From Paramecium octaurelia (Eukaryota; Ciliophora; Oligohymenophorea; Peniculida; Parameciidae), in the NCBI GenBank assembly GCA_905182995.1, contig CAJJDP010000150.1, positions 203,164 through 267,163 on the forward strand: a stretch of 64,000 nucleotides of DNA, in the 5' to 3' direction. The notes beneath the pieces are model-generated. The model was not told the DNA's origin, searched no databases, and saw nothing but the letters and a program-made list of their open reading frames with translations. Below are positions 49,567 through 63,227 of this stretch, piece by piece (the first letter of the stretch is position 1; each line of letters begins with the position of its first letter). The position numbers and the translations under genes are program-made.

Positions 49567-50091
49567 ATGGAATAATGTGAAAGAAACATTGTTGTGAAAA
49601 TGCTCAATTAAATGAATGCAAGCGCAATAGAGTTCCCTACAATTAATTGTCTCATTAAAAATTAGTCAGATTTCATTAAAAATAAATTTTAATTCGTAAT
49701 TGAATTATTTTTGAATGTGTCAGGAGTATAGTTAATAAAATATGAAAACTCTTTTAATTGGCAATTAGTAGAAATTATGCAGCTTTGTCATTATTTTTAT
49801 AATCCAAATAATAAATTTAAAATATTATCTGATTATTCTCAATTTGCAAATGCTTTATAAGATATGAAAGAAGTGAAAAATTTGACTATTGATGTTTAAT
49901 TGTAGTTACTTTATGAACATTGTAATAGCATTTTGATTTTGCATTTAACAGATAAGTAAGAAATTATAATTACAAGAAAATTCTTCATTCTGAAGCAACA
50001 GAAAATGAGATATAATTAGGTAAATAAATGTAATTAACTCATAATTTTTATGACACTTTGCATCACTGGCAACACAACTTGGGTAGGAGAT
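49567..50091 (+). pseudogene. Truncated duplicate of the gene at 50913
   Basis: Start and N-terminal two-thirds of the 262-residue hypothetical protein, cut at the N. Same sequence as 50913-51437. Not a separate gene in my reading. Confidence 0.7.
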
Positions 50092-50092
50092 N

Positions 50093-51437
50093 CTGAGCCT
50101 CCTTACCTATTATGTATTCATGAGCCCTTTAAAAAGTTGCTAATTTATCTTTGATTCTTTAAGTTATATAGTATTTAATAACAAATCCCTTTTAGAATTT
50201 ATTTTTCTGAAACACAAAATAATTAACACTGTTAATATTATTCATCAAAATTTTGATGACCCTCAGGAGATGATTACTTATTTCTGAAATTTAAAAAATC
50301 TTTATAATTTAAAGTTCTCAAAGATAACTCTCATTTAAGTTCCTAAAGAAAATAAAATTTCTCAAAAGTATTAACCAAAGATAGGTTCAATAATTTTAAA
50401 TAATTTATTCAAATTTTTAGATCCTTAATAATGTATCATATAAATGGTTTATAATATTTGATATTTCTCCTATAAAATTGGGATTAATTCATATATAACT
50501 TAAAAAAAGTTCCAAAAAAACAGAATGATTTAAATTTATTGCAACAGCCATATCAATTATTTAATAGATTGGAATACGCATCTTAATCAATGATAAAAAA
50601 GACATTGGCTATCGAAAATCCTCAACTCGAAAGTTTTACCGCATGAATAATTTGGGCATATTGCATAGTTTAATCTTCTTATAAACAATATCTATCTATT
50701 TTATCCGAAAAGAGTTATGCGATGTAGTTGTAGTTCAGATGCCAAGCTATCAAGCCTAGTATTCTAACCTTTGGTACCACTATCAGTATGATATTATAGC
50801 GATTAACATAAACATCAATAATAAAGAGAATTCAATATTATATCACTATTAAATTCAAAAGGATATATTTTGATCATCCGTCCATTTCAATTTGGTAGGT
50901 AAACGTTTTTAAATGGAATAATGTGAAAGAAACATTGTTGTGAAAATGCTCAATTAAATGAATGCAAGCGCAATAGAGTTCCCTACAATTAATTGTCTCA
51001 TTAAAAATTAGTCAGATTTCATTAAAAATAAATTTTAATTCGTAATTGAATTATTTTTGAATGTGTCAGGAGTATAGTTAATAAAATATGAAAACTCTTT
51101 TAATTGGCAATTAGTAGAAATTATGCAGCTTTGTCATTATTTTTATAATCCAAATAATAAATTTAAAATATTATCTGATTATTCTCAATTTGCAAATGCT
51201 TTATAAGATATGAAAGAAGTGAAAAATTTGACTATTGATGTTTAATTGTAGTTACTTTATGAACATTGTAATAGCATTTTGATTTTGCATTTAACAGATA
51301 AGTAAGAAATTATAATTACAAGAAAATTCTTCATTCTGAAGCAACAGAAAATGAGATATAATTAGGTAAATAAATGTAATTAACTCATAATTTTTATGAC
51401 ACTTTGCATCACTGGCAACACAACTTGGGTAGGAGAT
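50093..51437. repeat. Direct repeat copy 2 (1345 bp) following the N gap
   Basis: Second copy of 48747-50091, continuing into the rest of the hypothetical gene on its right. Confidence 0.9.
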
Positions 51438-51701
51438 TTTCCACAATTCGGTAAGAAAAATAATGATCACTTTATGAAATATTAATGTTAGAAAAGAATG
51501 AAAGGGAAATTAATTAATGACTCTAATTCTATTTAAATTTACTACTTAAATGGAGCAATTAGAGAAAAAAAAATTGCTTAGTAGTTAAGTAATTTTTAAA
51601 ACATTTTCCTTACATGTAGAGAACATAGATCTTACTTCTTTAACTAAAATCTGTTGGAATGCATCTCTTGTGATCTTTCAATGTTCCGCGGCCAATATTG
51701 A
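50913..51701 (+). CDS. Hypothetical protein, 262 aa
   Basis: Open plus frame, ATG 50913 (MEQCERNIVVKMLNQMN) to TGA 51699-51701, exactly 263 codons. Segments include FKILSDYSQFANALQD, LTIDVQLQLLYEHC, ILILHLTDKQEIIITRK and a C-terminal Cys/His-containing stretch (TCREHRSYFF ... LLECISCDLSMF) that could bind zinc. No named family recognised. The upstream frame pieces may belong to it. Confidence 0.55.
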
Positions 51702-53180
51702 TGGCGACATTAAATATAGAATAAGGTAATACAAAATCTATATTATTATTTGATCTCTCATATGTCCAAATAGAAATAACAAAAATGAAACTAAGGAAAC
51801 CAATTATAACTTGATGGTCAGTAGAAATATAGAATAGAAAAGTGAAATTTTATAGAATGAATCCTGTAAGCTTCTGAACACAAAGCCTATTTCCATATCT
51901 TTCACCTTTACATAAGAAGACTGTTTGCTAGAAAGAAATTCCATCTATGTGTATTTAAGACTTTATTAAAATGTAATAGATCTTTGAGTGCTCCGAACAG
52001 CTGATGAATTTTAAAGTCTTCATAGATAGGAAGTCCATTTAGCATTTTGACTTAATCAAAGAACGCGATCTTTATGACCGAATCGATTATTTCAACTGAA
52101 ACAAAACTTTATGGATAACTTTGATAAACTGAAAAACTTAAAATACATATTCATTAGTTTCACTGAATGTTGATGAACCCTTAGATCCAAAAGTGGTCAG
52201 ATTAGACATATAATGGTATCATTTCATTAAATATTTTAAGGCTGCATATGAACACTGCTTCAAAATGTTTTTTTGTACATCCAAATAAACCCATTTGTGT
52301 CATATCTTGAAAGCTCCCAATTAATTACATTAGAACTCAAAATTAAGATAAAAGACTTTTTATCTCTTATTAAATCTAATACGCCCTTTCTCATTGGTAT
52401 CCACTAAGGTTCTGTATTAACTCTTTTTTTTTGATAAATGAATATGAAAGTCATACCGGAGTGAAGGTAATCTGCAATCAAATATTACAGAATTAAAATT
52501 GCCTAAATTTCAGATGCCTGTTTGGGCAAAGAAAGCCTTATATATGCATTTAATATAGCTGATGATATAGCCTTCATTGCTTTTGATGTCTGCGAAGGCT
52601 GATCAATCTAAAAATCCTCAAACTTACAAAGAAGTATGGCATCAAAGCTAATATTAAGAAATCTTATATAATTTCAATAAAATAGTGGATTGGACTGAAT
52701 GAATGAGGAATCATCAAAGTTAAGCATTTTAAATACCTTCGTAAAGTATTCTAGAGGAAATAAATTAAAATAGGAAATTCATTAAAACTAAAGTTACCTC
52801 TTATGCAATTAAAGGATGGAAGCAGATCAAGCAATCTAATCTTACGCCTTGCGAAATCAAAGGTCAACTATTTTATTGATGATTTCTGTAGATAATTTTG
52901 CCTTTAGCATACTGCACTAATGAAATAAACAATTGAATAAATAGAAAGACTATTAACTTATGAAAATGGCGAAGATGAAGTTTTTAATGGTTAACATGAT
53001 CAAAGAATTATCTAACTTAAGCATAAAATTCTACTCTATTTGCATAAGTGGATAGTTGTGATCCAAAGATATTTAGTCAGAGAAGATTATATCAATAATT
53101 GCCTAAAAATTGATTTAAGGCTTAATTCTATTGCCAGGAGATCACTGGCTATTCCAAAGTAAATCAAAAAGTTATGATAT
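51702..53180 (+). pseudogene. Plus-strand coding region with repeated frame breaks, unknown product
   Basis: Long protein-like pieces appear on the plus strand in changing frames. Examples are ECSEQLMNFKVFIDRKS near 52.0 kb, SLNVDEPLDPKVVRLDIQWY near 52.17 kb, MSAKADQSKNPQTYKEVW near 52.59 kb and, best, an uninterrupted stretch from about 52.74 to 53.18 kb (NYFIDDFCRQFCLQHTALMK ... LLYLHKWIVVIQRYLVRED) to a TGA near 53177. In-frame TGA codons and shifts separate them, and I could not close them with canonical tiny introns. Either a decayed gene or a real gene with several sequence errors. No domain recognised. Confidence 0.45.
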
Positions 53181-53459
53181 TTACCCTGATGTTCTCCAAA
53201 GAATTTTAAATTTGCTACAACAATTGCTTAAATATTGTTATCATCAATTACAACATTCGTTAATTAAGCCATATAAGAAATGAATTATAATTAATTTAAT
53301 TTGTTCACTCCTATTAAGATTATTATCAATAATAATTTACTCAAGCATAAAATTTTTAATAATTTTATTAAATATCAACCTATTAGCTAATAAATTATAA
53401 TAGAAAAATTCAATTAAATAAAGCGAACATTATTAAGCAAAGGCTATTAAGTTCAAATT

Positions 53460-53845
53460 GACTCTAGCTTGAGGAGTTTTGAGAAAAAGAAGGCATGGTC
53501 TAAATTAGCTATGAATATAATTAAAGGACTGCTAACAGCTGTTTCCTGTCTGTATTCGTTCTACAATCGATATAAAGGTCATCATTGGAATCTTGCTAAA
53601 AGTGTAAAACAAATACTTTTAGTTTATAAGTTTTCATCTTGGTTATTAATATGAGTGGAAAAATGAAGAACTAGAGGTACTAGTTGTTTAAATCGAACCA
53701 AAAGAGAATGATAACTTTTAAGTCAGGAACCAAACCACAAACTCATATAAATTAAATATTAGATTATTAATAAGCGAAATAATTTCTACTATTAGAATTT
53801 AGCAATTTTAGGAATGTTACTTTATCGCATGAATCTATCTATAAT
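53460..53845 (+). CDS. Unresolved plus-strand gene piece
   Basis: A frame through 53469-53654 (EKKKAWSKLAMNIIKGLL..., HHWNLAKSVKQILLVYKF) and a second frame from about 53600 to 53844 (YEWKNEELEVLVVQIEPK ... YKLNIRLLISEIISTIRI) are both coding-like. A 21-nt GTG..TAG intron near 53.6 kb could join them. Unknown family, possibly part of the same broken gene as the preceding region. Confidence 0.35.
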
Positions 53846-54953
53846 TAAATAGAAATGTACAGCTTCTTATTTTCAGAGTAGTTTGTGATAATTTTAATCA
53901 AAACAGTTAAATTTATAAGATAAATCAACTAGATAAATACATATAAACCTTACAAAAATCTTTGATATTATGAAATGAAATGATAATATAATAGGATGAA
54001 TATAGAGGGTCATGAGTAAGAGTTTCTACTGCAAAACAACAAGATAAACAATATATAAATTTAGTTGTAATGGTCAATGAATTTTGGAAATGTTTTCTCT
54101 AATGAAAATATCATAATATTCTTTCTTTTAACCGATTATTTCAAAAATCATATAACTAAGGAAGAGTTGTGATAAAAATTGACTTGTAGATTTCTTTCAA
54201 AGAAGTAATTTGATAACTGCATTTCTCTAATTTTCTTTTACATATTTGGAAATTAACAAAATTCACTCTTAGTAGTAGTAGTAGTAGGTAGCAAATCCCA
54301 TTGAATAGATTTTCTTTTTAAAAGACTTTAGAATGATTAAAAAAGTCTATTAATATTTTATTTCATTATTTTACATAATCTCCTTGATTTAGGATATATT
54401 ACTAGAGAAGTTCAATACACAAGGATCAAATTTATTTCCACTACTTCTTCCAATAATCTGGGTTATTGACTTTGAGGTAGTTTTCCTCTGTAATGGTTTG
54501 AATTTAATAATTTTTTAATTTATTTGACATATTAAATTATTTATCTAGAGGTTGTTATGTTCTTTTAGGCGTTATTTGCTTGTTTACTTTTCAAACTTTT
54601 AACTGAATAATTTTTACAATAGAAATCATTCTTATCCTTGCCAGCACTTGATTTACTGGTTTAGGTGTAATTTCATCCTCTAAGAATTTTTTTATTGATG
54701 TTATGTTTTATTTAGAATTATTATTATTAATGCGTTTTGTAATTTTTGAAATTTTGAGGTTAATTGAAATTTTTCATAATCTCTATAAATCCACTAAAAA
54801 ATATGGGATATGATGATCATTTCATATTGACATCGTTCTTCTTGAGATGGAACCGTATTGAATGACTTCTGGCTTTTTTTGAGCTAATATAAGGACATTA
54901 CTACACATATTATTTCATCCCATTAATCTAAAGACAGCCAAAGGAGATAAACA
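53846..54953. other. AT-rich spacer with a short TAG run
   Basis: No supported gene. A run of five TAG triplets lies near 54270-54285. Read as Gln this is a small Q tract, but I cannot attach it to a frame. Several TGA codons occur in all frames. Confidence 0.4.
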
Positions 54954-55787
54954 TTGTCATTCTATAATCTTATACTTATCAGTATACAATTGAGATTTAT
55001 AGAAAAACTCTGGTTCATTTATTCCCTTTATCATTGTTTCCCTTTTTTTAATATAAACTCTGTTACTCTGCTCATTTATATTGCCATTCTGCTAGTATCA
55101 ACCCATCTTTTTGGTGAAGCGTTCTATCGAAATCAATATTTATCCCTTCAATTATAAACGAAATTTTTAAGACCTAGGTTCTTCATTTATGTTGCCTCTT
55201 AGCTCTCAGATTGCTAGTAGCTAATTTTCTATAGAGACGGTTGCTTTTTTGAATAAAAGTGGATTAAACTGTTAACTTTAACAATTAAGCAGCTTGGAGG
55301 ATGGAAGAAATAAATTAGTCCTTTTACTCAGGGAGTATCAATTATTCAAAAATAATTAACAATTAGGCCAATTGGCTATTTCTTCTATACTATATGCTTC
55401 ATTATGAGAGAGTCAAATATTCCTTACCTATAGAGTTCACTCTCCAATCAAACAGCTTTCGATTATCTGACAATAATTATCAGGATATGAATTATGTAAA
55501 GATGATTTTGACGATTAGAGTAAACAGAAACTCTAAAAGTAGCTCGCTAATAATCAACCAATAAGGAAAATAAATATTCATAGATTTTAGTAAAGAAGAT
55601 ATAATTAATCAAACATCTTAGATAATATCGATAGATATTAGTTATACGAGAATGAAAATAAAAGATATAAAGGAGTATTGTGAATAATATTCTTTATAAA
55701 TTATAGTAATAACCCTAGCATTATTTATATAATATCATGTTTAAAAATCACTTACAGATTATAATTGTACTGCACTGATAGCATGAA
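54954..55787 (+). CDS. Probable multi-pass membrane protein, unknown family
   Basis: Plus frame from about 54954 (near MSFYNLILISIQLRF) stays open to 55488 and carries hydrophobic stretches (SVTLLIYIAILLVSTHLFG; IGYFFYTICFIM). A second open frame continues to TGA 55785-55787 (RNSKSSSLIINQQGKQIFID ... SLQIIVITLALFIQYHVQ). A tiny intron or an indel around 55460-55490 should join them. A competing open frame over 55480-55680 makes the middle uncertain. No catalytic motif seen. Confidence 0.45.
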
Positions 55788-56026
55788 ATTCTTAATAACT
55801 ACTCTACTATTAAAACAAAAACTCTTTAAATCAATATAATTATTATTATATATAATATATCAGATTTATAAGAAAACAAAGTTTGAATAAAAAAAATTTA
55901 GAGTATAAATTCTGTTTTTCTTTCAATTAATATTTGATTTTGAAGTGATTAATGAAAACTAGAATACATTAACCTTACTTAATTATGTAAATTTCATTAA
56001 TATAGGTTTGATTATAAAATTGATAT

Positions 56027-57670
<1,644 letters not shown>

Positions 57671-58214
57671 ATTTTAAAAATAATTTTATTTATTCAGATA
57701 TCCTTAGGAATAAATTACAAAATTTTCTTTGTTAGAATTTTATTTTCTATTATCAATAATTATAGTAATTTGTAAAAATATATTAAATTATTGTTAAATA
57801 TGATTGATATTAATATATGATTCAAATGAATTATCGGATAAGCACTCTAAATTTATATATAATAAATTTATAAACCATTAATATAAAACTATAAATGCTA
57901 AATTATTAGACTTTTTAAATCCTATCAAATAAATTCTGTAAAGTTAACAAGATGTTAGATGTATTGATTAAAAATTTTGTACCTAATTAATTATGCTAAA
58001 TTTTAATAGGGATTGACAGCGTATAAGGTACTATGCCATAGAAAAAGACTACTTGTTATTTTTAATATTGAAAATTTTATTTAATCCTTTTCCTTTAGGC
58101 TCTGTTATAAAAAGCAAGTTGCTTTAATAAACAAAAATAGAGATAGAATAAATTTATTCAGTTTAGAGTTCCAAACAAATTAAATTTTTACAGATTTTAA
58201 AGGCGCCAATATAA
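57671..58214. other. Spacer between divergent genes, no supported gene
   Basis: AT-rich sequence upstream of both the CDPK (-) and the 58215 gene (+). It should contain both promoters. No motif or RNA gene recognised. Confidence 0.5.
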
Positions 58215-58753
58215 ATGAAAAACCATAGGAGTAACTTTAAGTGTTTGAGTTTAGCCCTTGTTATTAATTTAAAGCAATTTTTAAAGAATTAAATGCTCAT
58301 AGGTTCTCAATATGCTATTTAGGAGCAAGATATTTTCAATTATTTTCATAGATTCTTCCACACATAGAGGTTTTCTATCGCAAACAAATTTCTTGAATTT
58401 ATATCGTATGAGAGAAAGAACTCATTAAAATCTGTAAGATTGAATATTCCTAAATTGCAAAGAAAATATAAATTAATACTATTATTTGAAAATAATAATT
58501 ATTATCGGGAACAAATTATAATTATCCAAATCGGCTTGCCAAATTTTTGTAAATGTGCTTTGGAGAAGGCAGCTCAAAAATATATTAAAAGAGACAATCT
58601 TGATCCAGATAAAGAATAGGAAATTAACAAATCCAAAGCAAATAAAAACTGTAATGATGAATAAAATGTGTAGACTTGATTCTTAAAAGGTATATTAAAC
58701 AAAAATTATAAAAATGGATTTTTGAGCCTCATAAAATAAGTGCAATTTAATGA
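58215..58753 (+). CDS. Hypothetical protein, about 171 aa (possibly longer)
   Basis: ATG 58215 (MKNHRSNFKCLSLALVIN). With a canonical 23-nt GTA..TAG intron at 58651-58673 the frame closes at TGA 58751-58753, exactly 172 codons. Content: NYFHRFFHTQRFSIANKF, FENNNYYREQIIII and a Lys-rich end. An alternative is that the unspliced frame continues past an in-frame TGA (58677-58679) into a strongly charged, coding-like stretch to about 58960 (KRINKEFKEVNERYFLKRV). That would need a longer, in-phase intron or a TGA lesion. Family unknown. Confidence 0.45.
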
Positions 58754-58960
58754 CATATTTGAATATGAGAACTAGGGGAAAAGAATAAATAAAGAATTTA
58801 AAGAGGTAAATGAGAGGTATTTTTTAAAAAGGGTAATAAATACTGAAAAGCAATAATTCTAATGGAGAAACGATAAAAAAAGTTCTGTAAATGAAATATA
58901 AATTAAAAATTAAAAAAAATATTAGAAAGAAAAAAAAACGGAAAATATTGAAATAATATG

Positions 58961-59892
58961 ATTTTTTTGAAGAAAACACTGTATTTAAGTTAGAAAACTA
59001 GTTGATAAATAAAAATATCTTCTATCCTCAAAAAAGAAAAAAAAAAATCAAAAACAAGACTTAAATAATTTCCACAAGATTTTACTATCTATCAAACCTA
59101 TTGAAGTAAAGAAAAATTTATCACAAAAATTGAGTATAATCTAAAATACCCAATCTTGTTTTTGTAAAATCTTTAGAATTCCTTATAAAAGTCAATGTTT
59201 ACAGTAATATATTATTTCTATCAATTTAGCCAACTTATATTTTACAATTATAATTGATATTTTTTGTTTTATACCTTTTCACTTACTGAAGTATTGCTAC
59301 TTTGAGATTTTATCCAAAAAATTTTATGTTTCTTATAGTAATATATGATCAGTTAAAGACAGAATGGGTTATTATGTTAGAATTCTATTCCTTTTGAAAA
59401 TAGGCAGCTATTATTTAATTTTGATCTTGATTCGTTTGGCTAAAAATTCTTATTTACTTTCTGATAAAAGCAGTTGCTATGTAATGCTGCTGATATATTT
59501 ATTATTTGTAAAACATGTATTCAAGAGAGTGCAATACATAATTGATTGAGAACTGATACGAGAAGAAAGTCGTTTAGTCCTCATTCATTGAGCTGCTCAT
59601 CTGAGTAAAACTTAGTAATGTTTTGATTTTAACTATTTTTGAACACCAATTTGACGTTCTAACTGTTTAATATCTTTATCTCATAAAATTAATTATAATT
59701 CACTGAATTTATATTATTCATTTTATCCTCGATAGGTTATTAATGAGTATAATGTAAATATTACTAAGTCGTATTACTGACAAAATAATAATTCCTTTAT
59801 TATTTTTTATATATGAAGAGTATTTTATGTATGGGAGTATTAATTTTTTACTGCAATTTTATTGTAAAATATGCAATTAACTTATTTTCTTG
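58961..59892. other. Weak coding pieces, no supported gene
   Basis: Includes an open plus frame 59364-59549 (hydrophobic, YYVRILFLLKIGSYY...) and overlapping alternative frames with equal appeal. None has a closed gene structure. Confidence 0.35.
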
Positions 59893-60252
59893 ATGATGTC
59901 ATAATCTTATCCGATCCCTTCTTTTGACTACTTATTACAAGATTAGGACACGAGAGATGACTATGAGTTACAGGGTATTCTAGAGAATTGGGAGAAGGAG
60001 TGCGACTCAGAGAACCGACTGCTGAAGGTTTATACTCTCCAGATATTTTGGTACCAGTATCTCTGGAGATTGCGTGGAATTAATGTTGACTAGTTGGACA
60101 TGAATAAATTAAATTCCTTTCTTTAAAGAGAATCATTTTATGAAAATTAGGAAAAAAAAAAAATGGGAGCTAAAATACAGTTTTTATAAACTTTTTAATC
60201 TAAGATCAACTAATGGCAGCCATCTAATTCTCAAGTTATGAGAGACCTCTGA
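59893..60252 (+). CDS. Hypothetical protein, 119 aa, probably truncated
   Basis: ATG 59893 (MMSQSYPIPSFDYLLQDQD) to TGA 60250-60252. The acidic, Trp-containing start (ELQGILENWEKECDSENRLL, QIFWYQYLWRLRGINVD) is clearly coding-like. In the next frame a coding-like piece follows at once (ERPLKYLHLRYTKTDEVVW to about 60326), as if a base were gained or lost near 60200. The two together faintly recall the N-terminal DUSP region of ubiquitin-specific proteases, but this is only an impression. GC content is higher here than around it. Confidence 0.4.
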
Positions 60253-60379
60253 AATACTTGCACCTTAGATATACCAAAACGGATGAGGTAGTTTGGATAA
60301 AATTTGTAAATGGAAAAAAGTAAGTAAAATGAGTCAACATAATAAATAATTTAAGAAGGATAAAGACAGAGGTATTATA

Positions 60380-61600
60380 AATATTCCTTTCAATACATGA
60401 CTAATTCACTAACTGTAAGAACTTACTAACTTGTGTATTGAAAAGCCAAAAGAGATTTTAGGGGTGTCAACAATATGAAAAGAGACCTTGAAGGGACTGT
60501 CATACTATAGAATGGGAGTTTATCAAATTTTATGAAAATGATCTTGTAGATATTGATTTTGACTCAGTACTAAGGAAGGATGACTATTATCTATAAAAAT
60601 ATAATAATGCTATCTTATTTAATTTCGCCTATATTACCAAAATAAAATATGGCCTCGATAGGAGATAGGAGATCAATACTGATTTAGAATGACCTGGTCA
60701 AATTTATAAAATAGGATATACGGTCAAGTTCAAGGAAATCCTGATGGAGAAGATTTCAAACTAATAGTATGTCTTAAGTACTTATTCAACTCATGTGATC
60801 CGCTCTACATATTTGACTTCATTACGAGCGAGAAAATAAGATTTAAGACTTAATTATCTCAAAACTAAGTTTAATCTTGTTTCCTTTGACAACTTCATCA
60901 ACATCATAATTAGACCCTTCATATTTGTGTAAATAAGAAAAAAGAATGTAAGGGGATGAAAAAATACTTTGATCAACTCAGAATTATGGTTTATCCATAT
61001 GACTTAGCGATTATTGCTATTTAGGAGATATGCGCATCAGTATTCATTACAAGCTGTGAATAAGTAATCCTAATTGTAAATGTTAAAAATCAAATTTTCT
61101 TAGTAACAAGACAAATAAACAATTGAAGGATTTAGGGATCAACGAAGTCGAATGCTTTAGGCACTTAGGAATTAGGGTTAACATTAGGGGAACATAACTG
61201 TATAATATAGATGTGATAGGAAGAGATAATTTACCTTGATTAAATAGATTATCCCTTTCAGAATTTGACAAAAATTTGGATCCTTTATGTAAGCAAGTTT
61301 GGGAAAAATTAATTTTAGAATTTATTTTAGAGTACTTAAAATAAAGTCAGAATGGTAAAAAATATCAAATAATTGATTTGAAGAAAAATGAATAATTTGA
61401 TTGAGATTCAAAGTAAATGGAATAATAGCTAAGAGACCTTCCTATGGATTTATACAGAAGATTGACAAAATTATTTATTAGGTGGAAGTTCCATAAAGAA
61501 CTCAAAAGAGCAATAAAGAATAAATGAAATTGATTTCCAAAAGAATGATCGATATCTGACAAATCAACGTTCAACATTTCTATCCACATTTAGAATTAGT
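60380..61600 (+). mobile_element. Degenerate reverse-transcriptase remnant (non-LTR/LINE-like)
   Basis: Plus-strand pieces resemble parts of a non-LTR retrotransposon RT. A palm-like IMVYPYDLAIIA at about 60983-61018 sits where YADD-LAI/LI is expected. It is followed in another frame by KQLKDLGINEVECFRHLGIRVN (about 61105-61182), like the conserved F-x-YLG-x-x-I region after the palm. A Trp/Arg/Lys-rich thumb-like stretch runs to about 61600. The frame is broken by shifts and by TGA codons at 60489, 60690, 61237, 61402, 61525, 61531 and 61546, several at places where Trp would fit. The metal-binding DD of the palm is altered, so the element is dead. TAA/TAG glutamines occur inside, consistent with long residence in a ciliate genome. 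Confidence 0.45.
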
Positions 61601-62651
61601 TTACAATAAAGTTTATTTAGATAATTGTTTTAATTTCTTCCTCTATTTTAAGTGCCAAAAATTGGGATAATTAAAATTTCACAAAAAATTAACCTGCTAA
61701 TATAACAATTGCAGATATCTATAATAATTTTATTGTAAGATAAGTAATAGATGGTTAGTACAAATATTAAAATTTATAAGCCTTAATATATTAATTACCT
61801 TCTAGATTACAAGGTGATAAAAAATTTCAATATTAACTAAAAAAATAAAATAGAAATATTAGGTCTTTAAAACCGATAGAAAGGATGTAGGGAGATGTTC
61901 AAAGCTGTAACAAATTATTCCCTTATTATTCTCCATTGAAATTCAAAATTTAATTAGGAATCAGAAATTACAACAGCTTTAACATAACATCAAAAATAAA
62001 ATATAATTTGGCCAATATCAATTTTCTATTTTTTACAATATTCTTTAGACAAAATGATGGACCTGATAACGAAATCACATCCTTTTCTTCATTTTATTTT
62101 ACCAAAAATTTTTGTTTAATAATTCCTTTTATGTAGTTGATTTTATAATAGATAATCAATACATATATATTAAATTAATTATGTCATAACGAAATACATA
62201 ATATTATCCAAGTGTTAAATCTATTATTCTGTTTTCATTTTTTCACAAAAATATAGACTAAGTTCACCAAATTTATTAAATTTTTGCTCTATTTAGAATT
62301 AAGCAGTTGATACAATTTATCATAAACTTAAATATAAATTATTGGTAGATAACGAGAAATCTAAGCATTAGAGAAGTCAAATAATAATTAGAAATATACT
62401 ATGATTTAATATTGAATTATTTGATATTATGCTTTTGAGAATGGCGATATATGTTTTGGAATCGTAATATTGATTTTAAATTAAAAAAATATCATGTGGA
62501 GTCATAACTTGTAAGTCAAGTCACAAAAATAAATCGAAATCTAGACTTATCCTCTAGATATACTAATTTTTCATAATATTTTAGGACATCAAGATTAAAG
62601 GAAGCCACTTTATGTAAGTCCTTTGAATTCAACTTAAAAGAACAAATTTTA
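61601..62651. other. AT-rich spacer, no supported gene
   Basis: Dense TGA in all frames. It could contain decayed 3' parts of the RT-like element. No RNA gene or repeat recognised. Confidence 0.45.
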
Positions 62652-62864
62652 ATGGTGATTATCAGCCTAATCACGATCTGTCTACTTCTAGTACTTCCTA
62701 AAAATTGTAAATAAAAAGTTGAAATAAACCTCTCAATTCTTCTGCCTGATAATATTGAATTAAATTTTCAACAAGATGAAGAAATAATTTTTGATTAATT
62801 TGAATAGGAAAATTGTCTAAACTTGTTAATTCCAAATCTAACTTATCATACTTAGTAGATATGA
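62652..62864 (+). CDS. Possible small secreted protein or first exon, 70 aa
   Basis: ATG 62652 (MVIISLITICLLLVLPKNCK) is a good signal-peptide start. The mature part is acidic and Q/N/D-rich (LSILLPDNIELNFQQDEE) up to TGA 62862-62864. Beyond it a coding-like frame continues to about 63170 (VESKVVYSDLTQFQLVKFV ... GGIKFVFNVYPIVFES), interrupted by TGA codons near 62877 and 63077. A larger gene with missed introns or a decayed one is therefore possible. Family unknown. Confidence 0.35.
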
Positions 62865-63227
62865 ATTTTTATTTTTGATGTGATTAAGTAGAAAGTAAGG
62901 TTGTCTATTCTGATTTAACATAGTTTTAATTAGTTAAGTTTGTGATTATTTTTCACAATTTTAAAATAGGTCTACAATTTATATTAAATAATCATTCTTA
63001 AAGGAATCTTATGAATCATTCATAATAATTTGTATTAAATTTTAAATTCTTATGTGCCTTTTAATATTGAAATTAAGGTGGAATCAAATTTGTTTTCAAT
63101 GTTTATCCAATTGTATTCGAATCATATAAAGTAAATTGTTATCTTATCTTTTATTAAATACTTTAACCTAACTAAAAAAATAAACGATAATTAATAATTT
63201 ATAATAATTGATTCATTCATAAATCAT

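Larger units (their letters stand above)
48747..50091. repeat. Direct repeat copy 1 (1345 bp) ending at an N gap
   Basis: Apparently identical to 50093-51437 (offset 1346). It ends at the N at 50092 inside a plus-strand coding frame. Fourth instance of an uncollapsed contig overlap. Confidence 0.9.

Noticed and set aside
54270-54290. TAG triplet run as a CRISPR or telomere-like repeat
   Set aside because: Only about five units, no spacers, and it does not match ciliate telomere repeats. A simple trinucleotide slip is sufficient.
61365-61589. Minus-strand ORF of 74 codons (MWIEMLNVDLSDIDHS...)
   Set aside because: It is antisense to the charged, coding-like plus strand of the RT-like remnant. 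Its hydrophobic composition is what the complement of such a stretch gives.
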